Source of the DNA: Phytohabitans rumicis
GTDB taxonomy: Bacteria > Actinomycetota > Actinomycetes > Mycobacteriales > Micromonosporaceae
Length of the DNA stretch: 64,000 nt
Assembly: GCF_011764445.1 (NCBI RefSeq)
Contig: NZ_BLPG01000001.1
Coordinates: 2,914,001 to 2,978,000, forward strand
Direction: 5' to 3'
Shown: piece by piece, positions 59,716-64,000 of the stretch
How positions within the stretch are numbered: position 1 is the stretch's first letter
How the letters are laid out: each line of letters begins with the position of its first letter
The notes under the pieces: generated by a model
What the model was told of the DNA's origin: nothing
What the model saw: the letters and a program-made list of their open reading frames with translations, nothing else
The model's database searches: none
Position numbers and translations under genes: made by a program

Positions 59716-60324
59716 ATGTTCGAGCGGTTCACCGATCGGGCGCGGGGCGTGGTCACAGGCGCCCAGGACGAGGCCCGGCAGCTGCGACACCGGCATATCG
59801 GCACCGAGCACCTGCTGCTGGCCCTGCTCGCCGACGACGCCGGACTCGCCGGCACGGTCCTGCGCGACGCGGGTGTCTACCCCGAGCAGGTCCGCGCCGA
59901 CATCCGGGCCATCGTCGGCACCGACCCCGACCCGCTGGGCGCCGCGGACGCCGAGGCGCTGCGGGCGATCGGCATCGACCTCGACGCCGTCCGGTCGAAG
60001 GTCGAGGAGACCTTCGGCGAGGGCGCGCTGGAGCCGCCGCACACCTGCCAGCCGCGCCGGCGCGGGCTCTTCCTCCGCGGCGAGCCGGGACCGCTCGGCC
60101 CGGTTCGCGGGCACATCCCGTTCACCGCGCGGGCCAAGAAGGTGCTGGAGCTGTCGCTGCGCGAGGCCCTGCACCTGAGGCACAAGCACATCGGCACCGA
60201 GCACATCCTGCTCGGCCTGCTGCGCGAGGGCGACGGCCTGGCCGCCAAGGTGCTGTCCGACGCCGGCCTCCGCCTGGACGACCTCCGCGGACACGTCCTC
60301 GACGCGCTACACCGCGCCGCCTGA
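59716..60324 (+). CDS. Clp N-terminal-domain protein without ATPase
   Basis: 202 aa with two Clp_N repeats: residues 1-75 (MFERFTDRARGVVTGAQDEA, LRHRHIGTEHLLLALLADDA) and about 135-202 (IPFTARAKKVLELSLREALH, KHIGTEHILLGLLREGDGLA). The Arg/Pro linker between them is charged. No Walker motifs, so it is not a ClpC/ClpB chaperone; it may act as an adaptor or decoy for the Clp system. Coupled to the HTH regulator. Confidence 0.92.
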   Translation: MFERFTDRARGVVTGAQDEARQLRHRHIGTEHLLLALLADDAGLAGTVLRDAGVYPEQVRADIRAIVGTDPDPLGAADAEALRAIGIDLDAVRSKVEETFGEGALEPPHTCQPRRRGLFLRGEPGPLGPVRGHIPFTARAKKVLELSLREALHLRHKHIGTEHILLGLLREGDGLAAKVLSDAGLRLDDLRGHVLDALHRAA

Positions 60325-60343
60325 CCCGTGGACTCGATCGGCT

Positions 60344-61456
60344 CTAGCGCGGGGACTGGTCCAGGGCACGCTCGATGTCGCGTACCAGGTCGTCGGGGTC
60401 TTCCACGCCGCAGGAGACGCGTAGGAAGCCCGGCGGGGTGTCGTCGCCCCACTGGGCGCGCCGGTCGGCGCTCGTGTGCAGGCCGCCGAACGACGTCGCC
60501 GCGTACACCAGCGACGAAGCGGTGAGGAAGCGCGCCACCCGGTCCGCCGTACCGAGGTCGACCGACACGATGCCGGGGATCCGTCGCATCTGCCGGGTGG
60601 CCACCACATAGGACGGATCGTCGGGGAGGCCGGGCCACCGTACCCGGTCCACATCGGAGCGGGCCGCCAGCGCCACGGCGACCGCCGCCGCGTTGGCCGA
60701 CTGGCGGGCCAGCCGGAGGTCCAGTGTGGCCAGTGAGCGGTGCGCCAGCCAGGCGTCGAACGGGCTCGGGATGCCGCCGGTCTGCGTACGCCAGGTCGTG
60801 ATCTGCTCCAGCAGGTCGGGCGAGCGGGTGGCGGCGTACCCGAGCAGCATGTCCGAGTGGCCGGTCAGCGCCTTGGTGCCGGAGGCGACGGAGACGTCGG
60901 CGCCGAGGTCGAGCGGGCGCTGACCGAGCGGCGTGGCCGCGGTGTTGTCGACGGCCACGAGCGCGCCGGCCGCGTGCGCCGCCTCGGTGAGCGCGGCCAG
61001 GTCGCACACGTCCAGGCCCGGGTTGGCCGGCGTTTCGAGCAGCACCAGGCGTACGCCCTCGAACGGCGGGTACGGGCCGGCGGTGGGCACATAGGACACT
61101 CGTACGCCGAGCCGCTCCAGCGTGGCGGCGGCGAAGGAGCGGACCGCGTAGTACCCGTCGGAGGGCAGCAGCACGGTGTCGCCGGGGCGCAGCACGGACA
61201 TCAGCACCGCCGTGATGGCCGCCTGCCCGCTGGCGAACGCCCGGCAGTCGCCACCCTCCAGCTCGCCGATCGCCGTCTCCAGCAGCCGGCGGGTCGCGTT
61301 GTCCGGGCGCCCGTAGCCGTCCCGGGCCGGCCCGGTTACCGGATCGACGTGGTACGTCGCCGCGAACACCGGTCCGGGCAGGAACGGCTGGCCGGGCACC
61401 GGCTCGGGTAGTCCAGCGTGGACACAGCGGGTGCCGTCGCCATACTGATCCGTCAT
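60344..61456 (-). CDS. Cys/Met metabolism PLP-dependent enzyme
   Basis: 370 aa. [20 protein letters not shown] and [20 protein letters not shown] lead to the PLP lysine in [20 protein letters not shown]. Family of cystathionine gamma-synthase/lyase and methionine gamma-lyase; which reaction it performs cannot be read. Start ATG 61456 overlaps the gpsA stop (ATGA), an unusual coupling for this family. It is convergent with the Clp-N gene. Confidence 0.92.
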   Translation of the reverse strand: MTDQYGDGTRCVHAGLPEPVPGQPFLPGPVFAATYHVDPVTGPARDGYGRPDNATRRLLETAIGELEGGDCRAFASGQAAITAVLMSVLRPGDTVLLPSDGYYAVRSFAAATLERLGVRVSYVPTAGPYPPFEGVRLVLLETPANPGLDVCDLAALTEAAHAAGALVAVDNTAATPLGQRPLDLGADVSVASGTKALTGHSDMLLGYAATRSPDLLEQITTWRTQTGGIPSPFDAWLAHRSLATLDLRLARQSANAAAVAVALAARSDVDRVRWPGLPDDPSYVVATRQMRRIPGIVSVDLGTADRVARFLTASSLVYAATSFGGLHTSADRRAQWGDDTPPGFLRVSCGVEDPDDLVRDIERALDQSPR

Positions 61457-62454
61457 TCCGCCTTCGTCTCCCGGCTCATCAACGCGATCAGGGCCTTGCG
61501 CGGGTCGACGCCCTCGTGGCAGACCTTCTCCACCTGTTCGGTGATCGGCATGTCCACATTGTGCGTACGGGCGAGGTCGCGGATGGCCAGGCAGCTCTTC
61601 ACGCCCTCGGCGGTCTGCCGGGTGGCCGCCTGCGCCTCCTCCAGCGTCTCGCCGCGCCCCAGGTGCTCGCCGAAGGTCCGGTTGCGGGACAGCGGCGAGG
61701 AGCAGGTGGCCACCAGGTCGCCCAGCCCGGCCAGGCCGGCGAACGTCAGCGGGTCGGCCCCGAGCGCCACGCCCAGCCGGGCGGTCTCGGCCAGCCCGCG
61801 GGTGATCAGCGTCGCCTTCGTGTTGTCGCCGAGGCGCATGGCGGTCGCGATGCCGTACGCCAGCGCGATCACGTTCTTGACCGCGCCGCCCAGCTCGCAG
61901 CCGAGCACGTCCTCGTTGGTGTACGGCCGGAAGTACGACGTTGTCACCGCGCGCTGCACGACCGTCGCCCGAGCCATGTCGATGCACGCGACCACCGTGG
62001 CGGCCGGCTGCTCGGCTGCGATCTCGGCGGCCAGGTTGGGCCCGGACACCACCGCCACCCGGTCGGCGGGCACGCCGGCGGTCTCCACGACCACCTCGCT
62101 CATCCGCTTGGTGGTGCCCAGCTCGATGCCCTTCATCAGGGAGACCAGCGTGGCGTCGGGCTCCAGGAACGCGGCCCAGTTGGCCAGGTTTCCCCGCAGG
62201 GTCTGCGACGGTACGGCCAGCACGACCAGATCGGCGCCGGCGATCGCCTTCCCGGCGTCGGAGGTGGCGGTGACCCGCTCGGGCAGCCGCACCGCCGGCA
62301 GGTAGTCCGGGTTGGTGCCGTACTCCCGGATGGCCGCGGCGACCTGCTCCCGCCGGGCCCAGATGGTGACGTCGGCGCCGGCGTCGGCCAGCACCTTGGC
62401 GAACGCCGTACCCCATGAGCCGGCCCCGAGCACGGCGGCGGTGGTGGTAGTCAT
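61453..62454 (-). CDS. gpsA: Glycerol-3-phosphate dehydrogenase [NAD(P)+]
   Basis: 333 aa. NAD(P)-binding [40 protein letters not shown]; catalytic lysine in [39 protein letters not shown]. Makes sn-glycerol-3-phosphate for phospholipids. Start overlaps the acyltransferase stop (ATGA), so acyltransferase-gpsA-PLP enzyme is one operon. Complete. Confidence 0.97.
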   Translation of the reverse strand: MTTTTAAVLGAGSWGTAFAKVLADAGADVTIWARREQVAAAIREYGTNPDYLPAVRLPERVTATSDAGKAIAGADLVVLAVPSQTLRGNLANWAAFLEPDATLVSLMKGIELGTTKRMSEVVVETAGVPADRVAVVSGPNLAAEIAAEQPAATVVACIDMARATVVQRAVTTSYFRPYTNEDVLGCELGGAVKNVIALAYGIATAMRLGDNTKATLITRGLAETARLGVALGADPLTFAGLAGLGDLVATCSSPLSRNRTFGEHLGRGETLEEAQAATRQTAEGVKSCLAIRDLARTHNVDMPITEQVEKVCHEGVDPRKALIALMSRETKAE

Positions 62455-63155
62455 GCCTTTTCTCCCTTGGCTGGCGCCCACAGCGGCGGCGGAGTCTCGC
62501 CGCGGATGCCGGCGAGCAGGTCCCGGACCCGCAGCATGATCTCGTCGGTCATCTCGTCGAGGGTGGCCTTGGTGGGCTCGGCGCCGGCCCACCGGGAGAG
62601 GTCGACCGGCGGCCCGGCGGCGACGGAGATCGGCGTACGGGGCTTGACCCGGACCTTCTTGGTGCGGGTGTCGAAGAAGCTCTGCGGGCCCCACATGGCC
62701 ACCGGGATCACCGGGGCACCGGTGGCCAGCGCCAGGCGGGCCGCCCCGGTCTTGCCGCGCATCGGCCACAGGTCGGGCTCGCGGGTCGTCGTGCCCTCCG
62801 GGTAGATGATCACGGCGCCGCCGTCCTTGACGGCCGCGACCAGGGTCTCCACAGACTTGGCCGCGTCGACGGTGCCCCGTTCGACCGGGATCTGCTGAAC
62901 CCGGGTGATGATCCGGCCCACCACCGGCACCTTGAACACGCTCGCCTTGCCCAGGAACCGCGGCCACCGGCCGGCGTCGTATACGAAGTGCGCGCAGATC
63001 AGCGGGTCGACGTGGGACAGGTGATTGGGCGTGATGATCACGCCGCCGGTCTGCGGCATGTGCTCGAAGCCGGTCCACGTCCGCTTGGTCATCGGGGTGA
63101 CGACCGACTTGATGAGGATCACCACGAACCGCCGCAATGGCCCCAGCCGTTTCAC
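62451..63155 (-). CDS. 1-acyl-sn-glycerol-3-phosphate acyltransferase
   Basis: 234 aa. Acyltransferase block [20 protein letters not shown] contains HX4D (catalytic His-Asp); [15 protein letters not shown] and [12 protein letters not shown] complete the PlsC pattern. It acts after gpsA in phosphatidic acid synthesis. First gene of the operon; copy D of repeat family 1 lies 28 bp upstream. Confidence 0.94.
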   Translation of the reverse strand: MKRLGPLRRFVVILIKSVVTPMTKRTWTGFEHMPQTGGVIITPNHLSHVDPLICAHFVYDAGRWPRFLGKASVFKVPVVGRIITRVQQIPVERGTVDAAKSVETLVAAVKDGGAVIIYPEGTTTREPDLWPMRGKTGAARLALATGAPVIPVAMWGPQSFFDTRTKKVRVKPRTPISVAAGPPVDLSRWAGAEPTKATLDEMTDEIMLRVRDLLAGIRGETPPPLWAPAKGEKA

Positions 63156-63182
63156 GGCTCTCCTCCTAGCTGGGCCCTCGCG

Positions 63183-63236
63183 GTTAGCAGGGGCCCCTTC
63201 CTATGCAGAAAGCGATAATAAGGTGCCCTTCCTTGC
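63183..63236. repeat. Palindromic repeat family 1, copy D
   Basis: 54 bp, same orientation as copy B: GTTAGCAGGGGCCCCTTCCT, loop ATGCAGAAAGCGATAA, TAAGGTGCCCTTCCTTGC. It fills the gap between the divergent acyltransferase and cofC genes, ending 9 bp before the probable cofC start. Confidence 0.85.
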
Positions 63237-63244
63237 GTGGCACC

Positions 63245-63858
63245 ATGGTGCGCGTGGAGTGGGGGTGGTGCTGCCGGTTAAGCGGCTCGGCGTGGCCAAG
63301 AGCCGGCTGCGCGGGGCGGTCGACGCGGTGCCGCACGAACGGCTGGCGCTCGCCCTCGCCCAGGACACCGTCGCAGCCGCCGTCGCCTGCCCGTACGTCG
63401 CTGAGGTGCTCGCCGTCACCGACGATCCCACCGTCGCGGACGCGCTCGCCGCCCTCGGTGCCCGGATCGCGCCCGACCTGCCCGGCGCTGGCCTCAACGC
63501 CGCCTTCGCGTACGGGGCGTCGCTCCTCCCCGGCCGGCCGGTGGCCGCGCTGGCCGCCGACCTGCCCGCGCTGCGCCCCGAGGAGCTGGCCGCCGCTCTG
63601 CGAGACGCCACCGCTCGGTCGTACGTCGCCGACGCGCCCGGCACCGGCACCGTGTTGCTGACCGCGCCCGTGGGGGTGCCGCTCGAGCCGCGGTTCGGGC
63701 CCGGGTCGGCCGCCGCCCACCGGCGTTCCGGGGCGCTCCCGCTGCCCGGCGACTGGCCGACGTTGCGCCGCGACGTGGACACGGCGGCGGACCTGGCCGC
63801 GGCGACCCGGCTCGGGCTCGGTCCACACACCGGCGCCGTCGCGTCGGTACAGTGCTAA
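63245..63858 (+). CDS. cofC: Phosphoenolpyruvate/phospholactate guanylyltransferase for F420, apparent frameshift
   Basis: CofC/FbiD activates 2-phospholactate or phosphoenolpyruvate with GTP in coenzyme F420 synthesis. LPVKRLGVAKSRLRG, HERLALALAQDTVAAAVACP, VLAVTDDP and AALAADLPALRPEEL match the family. The natural start MVRVEWGVVLPVK (ATG 63245) is broken at GGGGG 63261-63265; one added G gives 204 aa, while as written only an internal GTG is usable. The position next to gpsA matches Rv2983 (fbiD), from memory. Repeat copy D occupies its promoter region. Confidence 0.9.
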
Positions 63859-63860
63859 CC

Positions 63861-64000
63861 GTGCAAGGCACCGTCGCCACGTACGACCCGCAGACCCGCT
63901 CGGGCACCCTGCTGCTCGACGACGGCACCGAGGTGGCCTACCCGGCCGAGGCGTTCGCGGCGTCCGGGCTGCGGTTGCTGCGCCTAGGCCAGCGGGTACG
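63861..64000 (+). CDS. Cold-shock-like domain protein, cut by window edge
   Basis: Frame open from GTG 63861 to the edge (46 residues): QGTVATYDPQTRSGTLLLDD, then EVAYPAEAFAASGLRLLRLGQRV. The strand pattern and the G-V-x-x-Y-D...G-x-L-L-L-D-D arrangement resemble a cold-shock/OB domain without the usual aromatic RNA-binding pair, like the short CspA-related proteins found next to cofC in actinomycetes. It starts 2 bp after the cofC stop and is probably co-transcribed. Confidence 0.7.
   Translation, partial: MQGTVATYDPQTRSGTLLLDDGTEVAYPAEAFAASGLRLLRLGQRV

Overview
The window is high-GC DNA from an actinomycete. Three things point to the Micromonosporaceae: the gene content, the many GTG/TTG starts, and the interspersed palindromic repeats I associate with that family. 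This placement is inference. From memory, the gene order follows the conserved actinobacterial block that runs in Mycobacterium tuberculosis from lepB (Rv2903c) to fbiD (Rv2983). This is therefore core chromosome with local insertions, not a mobile island.

Layout. Bases 1-8114 (mostly minus strand) hold NUDIX, two lepB genes, rplS, trmD, rimM, a KH-domain gene and rpsP. A plus-strand block (3343-6865: two small genes and a LuxR-type ATPase regulator) sits between trmD and rimM. Bases 8211-17306 hold DUF402, proS, an amidohydrolase, Uma2, ffh, a two-component system and an ABC-2 exporter. Bases 17440-25624 hold the nitrogen operon amt-glnB-glnD with a probable GlnR site, a kinase-like gene, ftsY, a PhoD-like phosphatase and a secreted CBM2 protein. 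An IS4-type element occupies 25685-27182. Bases 27275-33884 are accessory: an unrecognised protein, a palindrome cluster, a YbaB-like protein, a GGDEF-EAL protein, a GNAT-like protein and a HAD hydrolase. Bases 34010-48593 return to core: smc, a coiled-coil peptide, a CAP protein, a glycosyltransferase cluster, an MMPL transporter, mutM, rnc, plsX, rpmF, DUF177, a SepIVA-like gene and coaD. Bases 48590-64000 hold rsmD, recG, a DAK protein, rpmB, a sigma factor with its partner, thiL, Lrp, DUF3515, ddl, a phosphatase, an HTH/Clp-N pair, a Met/Cys PLP enzyme, gpsA, an acyltransferase, cofC/fbiD and the start of a probable cold-shock-like protein.

Genes working together: ribosome and SRP biogenesis (rpsP, rimM, trmD, rplS, rpmF, rpmB, ffh, ftsY, lepB); PII nitrogen signalling (amt, glnB, glnD); chromosome and DNA maintenance (smc, mutM, recG); RNA processing (rnc, rsmD); phospholipid and envelope precursors (plsX, gpsA, acyltransferase, ddl); cofactors (coaD, thiL, cofC).

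A dominant feature is that at least 16 genes, many of them essential (rplS, trmD, proS, ftsY, coaD), are broken by what looks like one missing base, usually in a short G/C run. Adding one base restores family-typical length and sequence each time. I read these as base-calling or assembly errors, not pseudogenes, and annotate each gene across its full restored span. Four families of small palindromic elements also populate the intergenic spaces.
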